Notes under the pieces: generated by a model
Seen by the model: the letters and a program-made list of their open reading frames with translations, nothing else
The model's database searches: none
Told to the model about the DNA's origin: nothing
Position numbers and translations under genes: made by a program
Assembly (NCBI GenBank): GCA_913041535.1
Contig: CAJWJK010000014.1
Span: 1 to 46,699 of the forward strand
Source: an uncultured Alphaproteobacteria bacterium
GTDB lineage: Bacteria; Pseudomonadota; Alphaproteobacteria; VGEJ01
Direction: 5' to 3'
Length of the DNA: 46,699 bases
Shown here: one piece after another, positions 28,358-37,698 of the stretch
Layout of the letters: every line of letters starts with the position of its first letter
Numbering within the stretch: position 1 is the stretch's first letter

Positions 28358-30445
28358 GTGTGTTCGGATAGTCTAGTACGTATTGGTGTTGATATCGGCG
28401 GAACCTTTACAGACGTTGCTCTGGAAATTGGTGAAAAACAACACACGGTGAAAGTGTTAACAACCGTCGAGGCCCCAGAACGGGGTGTAATCAGTGCGAT
28501 AAATCAAGTTTTGCATGAGACGTCAGTTTCGTCTGCAAGCGTCGGAATTGTTATTCACGGAACCACTCTTGCAACGAACGCTATTATTGAACGAAAAGGT
28601 GCACGGACGGCTCTTTTAACGACGGAAGGCTTTCGAGATATCGTTGAAATAAGGCACGAGAGTAGGTTTGATCAATACGATTTAGATATAGAGCTACCAA
28701 AACCTTTAGTCCCTCGATATTTAAGGCTTCCCATTATGGAAAGAGTAAATGCCCAAGGTGGAGTTCTGGTGCCCCTATGTGAATCTGATGTCGAGAATGC
28801 AATTAAGCTTATGCGCGCATCTGAAGTCGAGAGCGTGGCTGTGGGGTATCTTCATAGTTTTATGAATTCAACTCACGAGGAACGAACGGCAGAAATTCTT
28901 AAGGAAAAAATGCCTGATGTAGGCATATCACTATCGTGTGAGGTGTCGCCTGAGATGCGCGAATATGAGCGCCTTTCAACTGCATGTGCAAATGCATATG
29001 TTCAGCCGTTAATGTCTGAGTATTTGGGTAAGCTAGCTAATGGGCTCAAAACTCACGGTATCGAAGCACCACTTTTCCTCATGTCATCTGGAGGAGGAAT
29101 TACCACAGTGGAGACGGCTAGACGCTTTCCGGTTAGATTGGTGGAGTCTGGTCCGGCAGGTGGTGCAATATTCGCGTGCGGGATAGCGAATGTGTACGAC
29201 CTGGACGAAGTGCTTTCTTTTGATATGGGTGGTACCACGGCGAAGGTGTGTCTTATTGACAAAGGGAACGCTCAGGTAGGAAGGGCACTTGAGGTTGCTC
29301 GAGTATACCGCTTCAAGAAGGGAAGTGGTTTGCCACTCCGTATTCCGGTTATTGAGATGGTAGAGATTGGTGCTGGAGGTGGTTCGATAGCACGCCAGGA
29401 CTCAATGGGGCGGATCACGGTGGGCCCAGACAGCTCGGGTGCTAAGCCTGGGCCCGTTTGTTATGGACTAGGTGGGTCGGAGCCAACTGTAACCGATGCT
29501 AATCTCATTCTTGGAAGACTTGATACGGGAGACTTTACATTGAGTGGCCTAAGTCTTGACTTGCCGTCAACTATGAGCGTTTTGCATCAGTTTGGTGAAA
29601 AAATTGGATTGTCAGCAGAACATGCAGCACTAGGCATTAGTGAGGTTGTGGAAGAAAATATGTCAAATGCTGCACGTGTCCATGCGGTAGAGAGTGGCAA
29701 GAGTATTGAGACGCGGACGCTTGTGGCGTTTGGTGGTGCAGCGCCACTACATGCTGCGAGAATTGCAGACAAACTGGGTATTCAACGCGTAATAGTTCCC
29801 AATGGTGCTGGAGTGGGATCTGCTCTTGGCTTTTTGCGAGCTCCATTCTCTTTCGAAGTTGCTCGGTCGCATCATCAGGAATTAGTGAACTTTGATCCAA
29901 AGGCTACTAACACAGTACTTGATGCTATGCGTAAGGAGGCCGAATCAGTTGTGAAAAGCGCTGCTGAAGGGGCACCGCTGATTGAAGAGAGGGCTGCATT
30001 TATGCGGTATAGCGGACAAGGACATGAGATCCGTGTTCCGTTGACGTCCAGAAACTATTTGAAGGGGGATGAACTTGTTTTGCAGTCGGAATTCGAGGAA
30101 CGCTATAAAGAACTCTATCGTCGCATTATACCGGGTGCTCCTGTTGAGGTGATGAGTTGGGTATTGACCATTAGCACTGAAGTGGCATCTTTTGGGTCTT
30201 CAGTTATTGCTAAAGAATATTTGCTGGCTGAATCTGTAGGCATGAGAGATGTAGTAGACCCTGTTAGTGGCAGTTTTGAGAAAATCCCGATTTATCAACG
30301 GCATCAACTTCACGATGGGAGTAAGGTTAAGGGCCCAGCAATTATTGTAGAAAGTGAAACTTCAACGATGGTAGGCGCGAACTTTGATGCCCGTATCGAT
30401 AATCTGGGGAACATAGATATGAATCGTAAACCAAGCGAATCATAG
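28358..30445 (+). CDS. hyuA: Hydantoinase/oxoprolinase family protein, subunit A
   Basis: ATP-dependent ring-opening subunit of the N-methylhydantoinase / 5-oxoprolinase / acetone carboxylase family; works with HyuB. About 695 residues. The actin-like phosphate loop IGVDIGGTFTDVA starts near residue 8, and the FDMGGTTAKVCL segment near residue 290 is the second nucleotide-binding signature. The ESGPAGGA motif precedes it. GTG 28358 is preferred because a -10 box sits at 28322-28327 and an AAGTGG site is 6 bases upstream; alternatives are TTG 28331 or a later codon. The stop abuts the hyuB start with no gap. The substrate class (hydantoin, oxoproline, or a ketone) cannot be resolved from sequence, so the symbol is used in its general family sense. 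Confidence 0.88.
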   Translation: MCSDSLVRIGVDIGGTFTDVALEIGEKQHTVKVLTTVEAPERGVISAINQVLHETSVSSASVGIVIHGTTLATNAIIERKGARTALLTTEGFRDIVEIRHESRFDQYDLDIELPKPLVPRYLRLPIMERVNAQGGVLVPLCESDVENAIKLMRASEVESVAVGYLHSFMNSTHEERTAEILKEKMPDVGISLSCEVSPEMREYERLSTACANAYVQPLMSEYLGKLANGLKTHGIEAPLFLMSSGGGITTVETARRFPVRLVESGPAGGAIFACGIANVYDLDEVLSFDMGGTTAKVCLIDKGNAQVGRALEVARVYRFKKGSGLPLRIPVIEMVEIGAGGGSIARQDSMGRITVGPDSSGAKPGPVCYGLGGSEPTVTDANLILGRLDTGDFTLSGLSLDLPSTMSVLHQFGEKIGLSAEHAALGISEVVEENMSNAARVHAVESGKSIETRTLVAFGGAAPLHAARIADKLGIQRVIVPNGAGVGSALGFLRAPFSFEVARSHHQELVNFDPKATNTVLDAMRKEAESVVKSAAEGAPLIEERAAFMRYSGQGHEIRVPLTSRNYLKGDELVLQSEFEERYKELYRRIIPGAPVEVMSWVLTISTEVASFGSSVIAKEYLLAESVGMRDVVDPVSGSFEKIPIYQRHQLHDGSKVKGPAIIVESETSTMVGANFDARIDNLGNIDMNRKPSES

Positions 30446-32203
30446 GTGGTTTCTTTGTTGCAAAATCCAAACTCGCCGTTAGATCATATAAAACACCAAA
30501 TCATGTGGAGTCGGCTTATTGCTGTAGTAGAGGAGCAGGCGCAGACGCTCGTGCGCACCGCATTTAGCACAGCTGTACGTGAAGCAGGAGATCTATCTGC
30601 AGGGGTTTTTGATAGTCGGGGACGCATGTTAGCACAAGCAGTTACTGGAACTCCGGGACACGTTAATTCAATGGCAAACGCCGTAAAACATTTTCTTCAG
30701 CGCTATCCATTAAACGAAATGGCGGAGGGAGATCACTACATTAGCAATGACCCATGGTTGACCAGTGGGCATTTGCACGACTTTACCCTTGTAAGCCCTG
30801 CTTTTTTCAGCGGAAGAGCAGTTGGATTGTTTGCCTCTACAGTTCACGTGGTTGACATTGGGGGTCTTGGATTAGGGCCAGATGGGAGGCAAGTATTTGA
30901 AGAAGGACTGGCCATACCTATTATGCCGCTAGCTAGGCATTCGGAATTCAATGATGATCTTCTCAAGATAGTATCGGAGAATGTCCGAATGCCAGACCAA
31001 GTTGTAGGAGATCTATATGCGTTGGCATCATGCAATGATGAGGGTGCACGACGATTAGATGCAATGATGGTCGAATTTCAAATCGAAAACTTGGAGAATC
31101 TTGGGGAATACATATTGGTATCATCTAAGAATGCAAAAATGCAGGCAATTCGTGAATTGCCCAGTGGTAAATACTGTAATGAACTGACCATGGATGGCTA
31201 TGATTCGCCTGTGGTGTTGTGTGCTGAGCTGACGATTGATGACAATCATATACACGTCGATTATTCGGGAAGCTCCTCCGCAAGTCGTTACGGAATAAAT
31301 GTTGTAATGAACTATTGTGAAGCCTATACAGCTTATGGCGTCAATTGTGTCATTGCTCCTCATGTTCCCAACAACGCGGGGTCTCTTGCTGCAATTACAG
31401 TGAGTGCGCCAGAGGGATCAATTCTCAACGTTAAACGTCCTTGGCCAGTTGCCGCACGTCATACCATAGGACATATGCTTCCAGATGTTATTTTTGGTTG
31501 TTTACAACAGGTGATACCTGAACGGGTACCAGCGGAGGGCGCTGCATCTCTATGGAATCCTCAAATCAACGGGGGAGGGTCAGTAGTGGATCATGTGTAT
31601 TCGCAGGATGGAAGCGACTGCTCAAGCCTACAGGAATTTTCGAGCGTGATTTTTCACTGTGGTGGGGCCGGGGCAAGACCAAATAAGGACGGTCTTGACG
31701 TGACCGCATTTCCTAGTGGTGTTAGGACAATCCCAATAGAGGCAACAGAGACCATCGCCCCGATAGTGTTTTGGCGGCGAGAATTTCGTGAGAACTCCTG
31801 CGGATCAGGGCAATACCGAGGCGGGCTTGGTCAAGTAATAGAGATAGGTGGTGCCAACGGTTCGCCTTTCACGATTCTTTGTAATTTTGAACGAATTAAT
31901 AATCCTGCCCGCGGTAGACAAGGTGGCTTAAATGGTGCGCCTGGGGCGGTGTCGTTAGCTTCTGGAGAGCCTATACGGCCGAAAGGCCGACAATCCGTTC
32001 CTTCAGGAGATCGTATTTGTTTAGCACTTCCTGGTGGTGGAGGGTTTGGAGAGCCCTTTGAGCGGGATCCTAACTTGGTAGCACTTGACATTCGTGATGG
32101 TATTATTTCGGCAGATCTTGCTAAGAAGGACTATGGCGTAATTATTGAGGATAATATCGTTGATTTATTAGCTACAAACCGTGCGCGCAAGCAACATGAT
32201 TAA
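30446..32203 (+). CDS. hyuB: Hydantoinase/oxoprolinase family protein, subunit B
   Basis: Catalytic-partner subunit of the HyuA/HyuB family. The 585-residue protein has the subunit B hallmarks: a SRLIAVVEEQAQTLVRTAFS opening near residue 23, REAGDLSAGVFD, and NDPWLTSGHLHDF with likely metal-site histidines near residue 110. The C-terminal RGGLGQVIEI and PGGGGFGEP segments are also typical. GTG 30446 follows the hyuA stop directly, so translation is coupled. Six bases separate its stop from the ATG of the EF-hand gene. Which ring or carbonyl compound it opens is unknown. Confidence 0.88.
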   Translation: MVSLLQNPNSPLDHIKHQIMWSRLIAVVEEQAQTLVRTAFSTAVREAGDLSAGVFDSRGRMLAQAVTGTPGHVNSMANAVKHFLQRYPLNEMAEGDHYISNDPWLTSGHLHDFTLVSPAFFSGRAVGLFASTVHVVDIGGLGLGPDGRQVFEEGLAIPIMPLARHSEFNDDLLKIVSENVRMPDQVVGDLYALASCNDEGARRLDAMMVEFQIENLENLGEYILVSSKNAKMQAIRELPSGKYCNELTMDGYDSPVVLCAELTIDDNHIHVDYSGSSSASRYGINVVMNYCEAYTAYGVNCVIAPHVPNNAGSLAAITVSAPEGSILNVKRPWPVAARHTIGHMLPDVIFGCLQQVIPERVPAEGAASLWNPQINGGGSVVDHVYSQDGSDCSSLQEFSSVIFHCGGAGARPNKDGLDVTAFPSGVRTIPIEATETIAPIVFWRREFRENSCGSGQYRGGLGQVIEIGGANGSPFTILCNFERINNPARGRQGGLNGAPGAVSLASGEPIRPKGRQSVPSGDRICLALPGGGGFGEPFERDPNLVALDIRDGIISADLAKKDYGVIIEDNIVDLLATNRARKQHD

Positions 32204-32209
32204 GCATTG

Positions 32210-32770
32210 ATGGCGTTTCGGTTTGAATTGTCTGGAATGCACAAACAGATATTATTGATAACGGTAGTGACGTTTTTTTTATACGCACATGGGCATTCGG
32301 AAGAGTCTTTATCAGAGGTTTTTCTTATGGATCAATTCATATTGGATGCAGGACTAATCTGCAACGTTCGCCCAAGTGCCGAATGTATAGATATTGGATG
32401 GGAATATGTTGATACCGATGCAGATGGTAAATTAACTTTATCGGAAGTCATCGTGTCTAAAAAAGCACTGTCGGATTGGACTGTTTGGGAAAAGGCATCT
32501 CTCAGTACGCGGCAACGTGATGCTTTTGCAATCAGTTTATGGTTTATAGATGGGGTGGGCATAGAAAATATATTTCAATCCTATGATTCAGATGGAAACG
32601 GTTTTCTAAGGCTTGAAGAATTTATTGTTGATATTGACCTTGACCACCGTCCACTTATCGCTGTTTTATCAGATCCTACAGCAGTTGATACAGAGTCAGT
32701 GTCCCGCCGCTTTGGAAATTTTGAGCCCCTTATCGGAGAGCTGCTAATGGGCGAACAATTTCGTCAATAG
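32210..32770 (+). CDS. Secreted EF-hand calcium-binding protein
   Basis: A small protein with two canonical EF-hand loops. Loop 1 is D68-x-D70-x-D72-G-K-x-T76-x-x-E79, and loop 2 is D126-x-D128-x-N130-G-F-x-R134-x-x-E137, with all main calcium ligands present. A hydrophobic signal-like stretch near residues 10-27 (HKQILLITVVTFFLYAHG) suggests export; two cysteines at C51 and C59 could form a periplasmic disulfide. The ATG at 32210 gives 186 residues; ATG 32237, just before the signal, is an alternative. It begins six bases after hyuB, so it is almost certainly co-transcribed with hyuAB. I know of no established link between such a protein and hydantoinases. Confidence 0.75.
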   Translation: MAFRFELSGMHKQILLITVVTFFLYAHGHSEESLSEVFLMDQFILDAGLICNVRPSAECIDIGWEYVDTDADGKLTLSEVIVSKKALSDWTVWEKASLSTRQRDAFAISLWFIDGVGIENIFQSYDSDGNGFLRLEEFIVDIDLDHRPLIAVLSDPTAVDTESVSRRFGNFEPLIGELLMGEQFRQ

Positions 32771-32857
32771 TAACGCTAAATTGGCCGTGAACTTAGGAGC
32801 GTTTAGGGAACGCCATTTGCACGGAGACTTTTGGCGACATAGAAGCAATTACATATA

Positions 32858-34231
32858 TTAGATCAATTGTTCATTCTTTAGCATGGATAGCGATTCTCTG
32901 AATGCACTGGCAGTGTCCGTTAGTTCTCTTTCTGTATGTGCTGCCGATATAATAGCTCCTGGCCACCCATTAAAGTCGACACCATTAATAATCATTGCCA
33001 AGCGTAGTTTCTGTATAACATCCCCATTTTGCTTTATTAATTGATCGTATCGGTACTCATTTGCTTTGAAGTTTTCGGGGTCTATTGAATAATTATCGGG
33101 GTTGGTAAAAAGATGCAATGCCGAATATTCGCCATATGCGGCCCACGGAATTGACTCCTCTTTGAGTACGGAATTCAATAGCGTGCGCAGGCGATTTCCA
33201 TAATCGTTTGCGATATCGCATGGGTTGGTGTGACGAACAATATTAAGTGTTGAGATGCCTGCGGCTGCTGAAACCGGGTTTGCGTTAAAGGTGCCTTGAT
33301 GTTGAATCTTTTCCCTATCTGTGCGACGGGCTGCATCAAAATCAAGGGCTGCAAGAATATCCTCTCGGCCTACAACTGCACCTCCAGGAAGGCCGCCGGC
33401 CAAGATCTTAGCAAGGGTTGTTAAGTCGGGAATAATGTCGTGGCGGCCCTGAAATCCGGTTGGCGAGACGCGAAAACCAGTTACCACTTCGTCAAAAATT
33501 AACAAAATATCATTTTTAGTCGTAATATCTCGCAATTCGGAAACAAATTGGGTTGTCACAGGGACTTTTCCAAACAATCCCCCGGTGGGCTCTAGTATAA
33601 TGGCTGCAATATCAGGATCGCGCTCTAGGGTCTCTTTTGTTGCCTCCACGTCTCCTGGTGGGAGCAGAACAATCTTTTCAGCGAGTCCAGGCAGAACGCC
33701 GGGAGTTGCTTTGCCGTCAAAATGAGAACTAAATCCGGAAGTCATGTGGTCATGCCAGCCATGAAAATTTGTTCTGTAACGTATAAGTTTGTCCTTTCCT
33801 GTAAAGGCTCGAGCAAGCCTTAGCGCCATATGGGTTGCTTCAGTACCTGAGGAGGTGAATCTAACTCTAGCTGCGCTGGGCACTAGTTCTTGAACAATTT
33901 GAGCCCATCGGACTTCTCGAGGATGGTTAGCTCCAAAATGGGTGCCTTCGTCATAAGCTTCGTGAACGGCCTTTGAAACCTCGGGTGGGTTATGGCCCAG
34001 CATTAATGCGCCGTGACCGCCGAAGTAGTCTATGTATTCGTTGCCATCAATGTCCCATTTTCTTGCACCCATAGCCTTTTCTATATAGATCCCGTAGGGC
34101 TTTAGGTATCGGCTATCATGTGTAATACCACTAGGAAATGATTTCCGTGCATCCGCTATCAACTCGGCAGACCTTTTAGTCCTCTCCTTATAAGCAGCTA
34201 TTATGCGTGAGTTTGATAAACCAATGGACAT
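32858..34231 (-). CDS. Class III aminotransferase, glutamate-1-semialdehyde aminomutase-like
   Basis: A PLP enzyme of fold type I related to HemL. The 457-residue length exceeds typical HemL (about 430). The cofactor lysine is K275 in TTLAKILAGGLPGGAVVG, and the cofactor aspartate is in FDEVVTGFR near residues 246-254. The SSGTEATHMALRLAR segment near residue 127 binds the phosphate. The closest groups are the catabolic HemL-like aspartate aminotransferase family rather than heme-pathway HemL, which I infer from the context (last gene of a transport and CoA-enzyme run). It probably transaminates an amino acid or amine made by the neighbouring enzymes. Confidence 0.82.
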   Translation of the reverse strand: MSIGLSNSRIIAAYKERTKRSAELIADARKSFPSGITHDSRYLKPYGIYIEKAMGARKWDIDGNEYIDYFGGHGALMLGHNPPEVSKAVHEAYDEGTHFGANHPREVRWAQIVQELVPSAARVRFTSSGTEATHMALRLARAFTGKDKLIRYRTNFHGWHDHMTSGFSSHFDGKATPGVLPGLAEKIVLLPPGDVEATKETLERDPDIAAIILEPTGGLFGKVPVTTQFVSELRDITTKNDILLIFDEVVTGFRVSPTGFQGRHDIIPDLTTLAKILAGGLPGGAVVGREDILAALDFDAARRTDREKIQHQGTFNANPVSAAAGISTLNIVRHTNPCDIANDYGNRLRTLLNSVLKEESIPWAAYGEYSALHLFTNPDNYSIDPENFKANEYRYDQLIKQNGDVIQKLRLAMIINGVDFNGWPGAIISAAHTERELTDTASAFRESLSMLKNEQLI

Positions 34232-34302
34232 GGTGTTGTCTCCAAAACGATTCGCAGAACAAATGATAGATTACCAAAAAAAAACGCGCTTCATTATATT
34301 AA

Positions 34303-34719
34303 TTAACTCTGTCGCCATGGTAATCCTTTGAATTTCCAGCCACCCAAATTGGCGCGGTGTTGGGAGTCATCAAGGTCACCTTCAAATCCTTCAAGCACGT
34401 TATAGCATTGGGGGTAACCGTGTTCCGTCATCAGGCTTGCCGCCGCCATGGAGCGTGAACCGCTACGACAGATAAACAGTAACTCATTATCTGGCAAAGC
34501 CCCATACGTAATAAGCTGGCTCGCAAAATTTGCTGTCAACTGTGGGTCAGGTTGCAGCGGCCACTCTGCCATGATCAATTCTTTTCCTAGGGGTTTAACG
34601 TCAGGTATTCCAACAAAATTCCATTCTGCTTTTGTCCTAACGTCGATTAACAAGGTCTTAAGGTTTTTCTGCAGCATATCCCATGCTGTGTTTGGGCTAA
34701 CATCATCTTTATATTTCAT
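34303..34719 (-). CDS. Rhodanese-like sulfurtransferase domain protein
   Basis: A single-domain rhodanese, probably moving sulfane sulfur. With ATG 34719 the protein has 138 residues. The DVRTKAEW segment (residues 26-33) and the active-site loop CRSGSRS with C84 are both intact, so it should be catalytic; the C84-R-S-G-S-R pattern is of the usual six-residue loop type. The longer frame to 34770 adds 17 residues with no better ribosome-binding site. It sits inside the CoA-enzyme run, which might only reflect co-transcription. No sulfur pathway link is visible. Confidence 0.82.
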   Translation of the reverse strand: MKYKDDVSPNTAWDMLQKNLKTLLIDVRTKAEWNFVGIPDVKPLGKELIMAEWPLQPDPQLTANFASQLITYGALPDNELLFICRSGSRSMAAASLMTEHGYPQCYNVLEGFEGDLDDSQHRANLGGWKFKGLPWRQS

Positions 34720-34791
34720 GTGATGAATCCATTTATTAGCGCTAATGAGGTTGCTACCTATCCAAAGCATTTAACCACAGTGTGGTATAAA

Positions 34792-35583
34792 CTACTTGCC
34801 AGTAAAGACAGGGTCTCGCTTTTCCATGAACGCGCGTCTTCCCTCAATATAATCTTCACTTTCAAAGCAAGCTCGTACGAGGGCTTCATTAGCAGATATA
34901 TCGCGTTCATCAGAATCCTTGAGTGACTCGCTCACAGCATGCTTCATCGCCGCTATAGTCAAAGGCGCGTTCCTGGCTATGCGTTCGGCATAGTCATTAA
35001 CTGTTCTCTGAAGACTGGAGGAGGGGACGACACAGTTCGCAAGGCCAATGGCATATGCCCGCTGTGCATTTAGATTGGTTGCTGAAAAAGCTATCTCTTT
35101 TGCCATGGCTGGGCCAACCACCTCCATAAGGCGCCTTATACCTTCTAGAGAGTATCCGAGACCTAACCGTGCAGCAGGAAGGCCAAACATTGATGTGTCA
35201 GAGCAAATCCTTAGATCACACGATAGTGCTAGGGCCAACCCTCCTCCAATACAGTATCCATTAATCATGGCGATAGTGGGTATCTTTGAAGAGTGCAGGC
35301 TATTAAACACACGCGCTGTGATTTCTTCGTACTTCTCAATATCATTCACTAGGGATCTATTTTCCTCAAATTCAGAGATATCCGCACCAGATACGAAAGA
35401 TTTTCCTCCTGCACCGCTTAGCACCAAAACCCGAATCTTGGACTCTTGTAGGTAGTTATCGATCACAAGCTGTGCTTTTTGCCACATTGCTAGCGAAACT
35501 GCATTGTGACGTTCGGGGTTGTTGAAGATCAGATTGCCAATTAATCCTTCGGTTTTTGCCAGTATTTTTTGATTAGGTGTCAT
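34792..35583 (-). CDS. Crotonase-fold protein (enoyl-CoA hydratase/isomerase family)
   Basis: A crotonase-superfamily enzyme acting on an acyl-CoA. With ATG 35583 it has 263 residues; GTG 35601 is an alternative. The oxyanion-hole segments SGADISEF near residues 66-73 and GYCIGGGLALA near 109-119 are intact. However, both glutamates used by classical enoyl-CoA hydratase are replaced: the first position reads GGGLA instead of GGGCE, and the second reads LPAARLGLG instead of PEI-LG. It is therefore unlikely to be a standard hydratase; isomerase, decarboxylase or hydrolase activity is possible. The neighbouring CoA-transferase and SDR make a CoA-linked catabolic role likely. Confidence 0.85.
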   Translation of the reverse strand: MTPNQKILAKTEGLIGNLIFNNPERHNAVSLAMWQKAQLVIDNYLQESKIRVLVLSGAGGKSFVSGADISEFEENRSLVNDIEKYEEITARVFNSLHSSKIPTIAMINGYCIGGGLALALSCDLRICSDTSMFGLPAARLGLGYSLEGIRRLMEVVGPAMAKEIAFSATNLNAQRAYAIGLANCVVPSSSLQRTVNDYAERIARNAPLTIAAMKHAVSESLKDSDERDISANEALVRACFESEDYIEGRRAFMEKRDPVFTGK

Positions 35584-35605
35584 CCGCGACCCCACTTTCA
35601 CATCT

Positions 35606-36808
35606 TCATATAATATCGCGAGATCGTAGCGCGTCTATATCTGTTTGTGAGTAACCGAATTCAGCGAGGATTTCTCGGGAGTGTTGTCCACAGTCTGGTG
35701 CTGATGCAGTAATCGAACTAGGTGTGCGAGTCAGAGTAACCGGGCTGCCGACTAGCTTAATTGAACCTAGTTCTGTGGATTCAACTTTACGCGCGATATC
35801 AAGATGTTTAACTTGTGGGTCTGCAAACATTTCATCTATATTGTATATTGGTCCACATGGCACGCCTTCCTCATTTAACTTGTTTATCCAATATTCGCTA
35901 TCATGTGATGATAGGTGTTGATTGAGTTCCGCATTGAGGGTTTTGCGATTAAGAGATCGGGATTGTGCATCTCTATACAATGAATTTTCCGGTAATCCGA
36001 CAGCTCCAACCGCTTTACACAGCCGCTTCCAAATAGTCTCGCCGGAGGCACCAATCGTTATATAGCCATCTCTCGTTTTGTACACACCCATTGGAATACG
36101 GGTAGGGTGGTCATTCCCAGCTTGTTTTGGGATTTCACCATCAATTAAATAACGTGCTGCCTGGAAATCCAGCATAAAAATCTGCGCTTCTAAAAGTGAG
36201 GTGTGTAACCATTGCCCTTTTCCAGATACTTCTCTTTCGAGTAAGGCTATTAAGATACCGTTGGCACAAAGGAGTCCCGCTGCAAGGTCGGAGATAGGGA
36301 CACCCACGCGAAGAGGCCCTTGCTCGGGAAGGCCAGTTATGGACATTAGACCACCCATACCCTGGGCAATCTGATCGAATCCGGGGCGATTCTTGTATGG
36401 GCCGTCTTGACCAAAGCCTGAGATACTAGCGTATACGATACGGTCATTAAGACTTTGTATAGAATTGTAGTCGATACAAAGTCTATTTTTCACCTCAGGT
36501 CGGTAGTTTTCAATAATAACGTCAGCGTGAGAAGCCATTTTCAAAAAAACACTTAATCCGTCTTTCTGCTTAAGGTCGAGAGCAATACTTCTTTTGTTCC
36601 GATGAAGATTCTGAAAGTCTGCATCATGGCGGCTCCCTCCTGTGGTGTCACCTTCAATGCCTGTTGGACGTTGTTCAATTTTTATTACATTGGCACCCCA
36701 ATCGGCCAACTGACGTGCTGCAGTTGGCCCGGCACGGGCTCTCGTGAGATCCAGGACAACGAAGCGGGATAAGGGATGTAATTTTGATCCATTATTCATA
36801 GTAGACAT
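35606..36808 (-). CDS. Class III CoA-transferase (CaiB/BaiF family)
   Basis: Moves CoA between carboxylic acids, activating a substrate for the next step. The 400-residue length is typical. The N-terminus has RARAGPTAARQLADWGANVIKIE, and the IIENYRPEV and SGFGQDGPY segments are characteristic. The usual catalytic aspartate (in a S-x-x-D-A context, as in formyl-CoA transferase) appears here as glutamate E207 in SLLEAQI. Related sequences in this subfamily also vary at the site, so activity cannot be ruled out. The start ATG 36808 is one base after the SDR stop codon (TAG-G-ATG), so translation is coupled. The crotonase gene follows closely. Confidence 0.9.
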   Translation of the reverse strand: MSTMNNGSKLHPLSRFVVLDLTRARAGPTAARQLADWGANVIKIEQRPTGIEGDTTGGSRHDADFQNLHRNKRSIALDLKQKDGLSVFLKMASHADVIIENYRPEVKNRLCIDYNSIQSLNDRIVYASISGFGQDGPYKNRPGFDQIAQGMGGLMSITGLPEQGPLRVGVPISDLAAGLLCANGILIALLEREVSGKGQWLHTSLLEAQIFMLDFQAARYLIDGEIPKQAGNDHPTRIPMGVYKTRDGYITIGASGETIWKRLCKAVGAVGLPENSLYRDAQSRSLNRKTLNAELNQHLSSHDSEYWINKLNEEGVPCGPIYNIDEMFADPQVKHLDIARKVESTELGSIKLVGSPVTLTRTPSSITASAPDCGQHSREILAEFGYSQTDIDALRSRDII

Positions 36809-36809
36809 C

Positions 36810-37559
36810 CTACACCATTACATCTCCGCCATTCATGTTCATTGAGGCGCCAACGTAATAGCTTCCTTCGTCTGAAGCTAATAGCAATGCGCTAGGTGCA
36901 ATCTCCTCAACGCGAGCAAATCGACCAATTGGCTGTCGGTCAAAATAGTCGTCAAACCACTCGCTAGGCAATGAGCGGTTCATGGGAGTGTCAACGCTCG
37001 CAGGTGCCAACGCATTTACAGTTATTCCTTCTCTTGCTACCTCGTAAGCAAGAGAGCGCGTGAAACCTAGCACTCCAGCCTTCGAAGCGGAATAATGGGT
37101 TAAGCCTGGGGCCCCTCTATGTGCTACTTGGGATGCCACGTTGATTATCCTTCCCCATTTATTATTGCGCATCGCCGGGAGCGCTTCCCGTGAGCATAAG
37201 AACATGCTTCGGAGGTTGACACGCATAACTTCATCCCATTGGGCGAGAGTCATTTCATTAAACGGAACCACCGAGCCAATACCTGCGTTATTAACAAGGA
37301 TATCAATATCTCCAAGTTTCTCTCTGATAGTTGTAAACGCGCTATACACTCCTCGTTCATCCCCAACGTCTGCGGCAACTCCTAGCGTTAGGGTTCCATA
37401 GACCCCAATTTTTTCTGCTGCTGTCTGACAAGCGACGTCATCAAGGTCGATAATTGAGACGGAGGCTCCTTCTTTGGCAAATAATTTTGCAATAGCAAAA
37501 CCTATACCCTGGGCTGCCCCAGTGACTAAAGCTTTCTTATTATCTAGTTTGCCAGACAT
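36810..37559 (-). CDS. Short-chain dehydrogenase/reductase (SDR)
   Basis: NAD(P)-dependent oxidoreductase of the classical SDR type, likely acting on a hydroxyacyl or alcohol intermediate. With ATG 37559, supported by a GAGGA ribosome-binding site, it has 249 residues. The cofactor motif TGAAQGIG (residues 13-20) and NNAG (90-93) are present, as is the catalytic triad S143, Y156, K160. An aspartate after the second strand (IIDLDD) suggests a preference for NAD. It leads directly into the CoA-transferase gene with one base between stop and start. Confidence 0.93.
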   Translation of the reverse strand: MSGKLDNKKALVTGAAQGIGFAIAKLFAKEGASVSIIDLDDVACQTAAEKIGVYGTLTLGVAADVGDERGVYSAFTTIREKLGDIDILVNNAGIGSVVPFNEMTLAQWDEVMRVNLRSMFLCSREALPAMRNNKWGRIINVASQVAHRGAPGLTHYSASKAGVLGFTRSLAYEVAREGITVNALAPASVDTPMNRSLPSEWFDDYFDRQPIGRFARVEEIAPSALLLASDEGSYYVGASMNMNGGDVMV

Positions 37560-37698
37560 GAATTTCCTCATCAGTTGCGATATCAGTTGATAGAATTGCT
37601 AGTTTACAATGGTCCGCCGTTCAGCCGTATTGTTTGTGCCTGAAATAATATTCGGCCAATTATATAGACTACTAGGGTACAGTTGGATGAAAGGTAAG

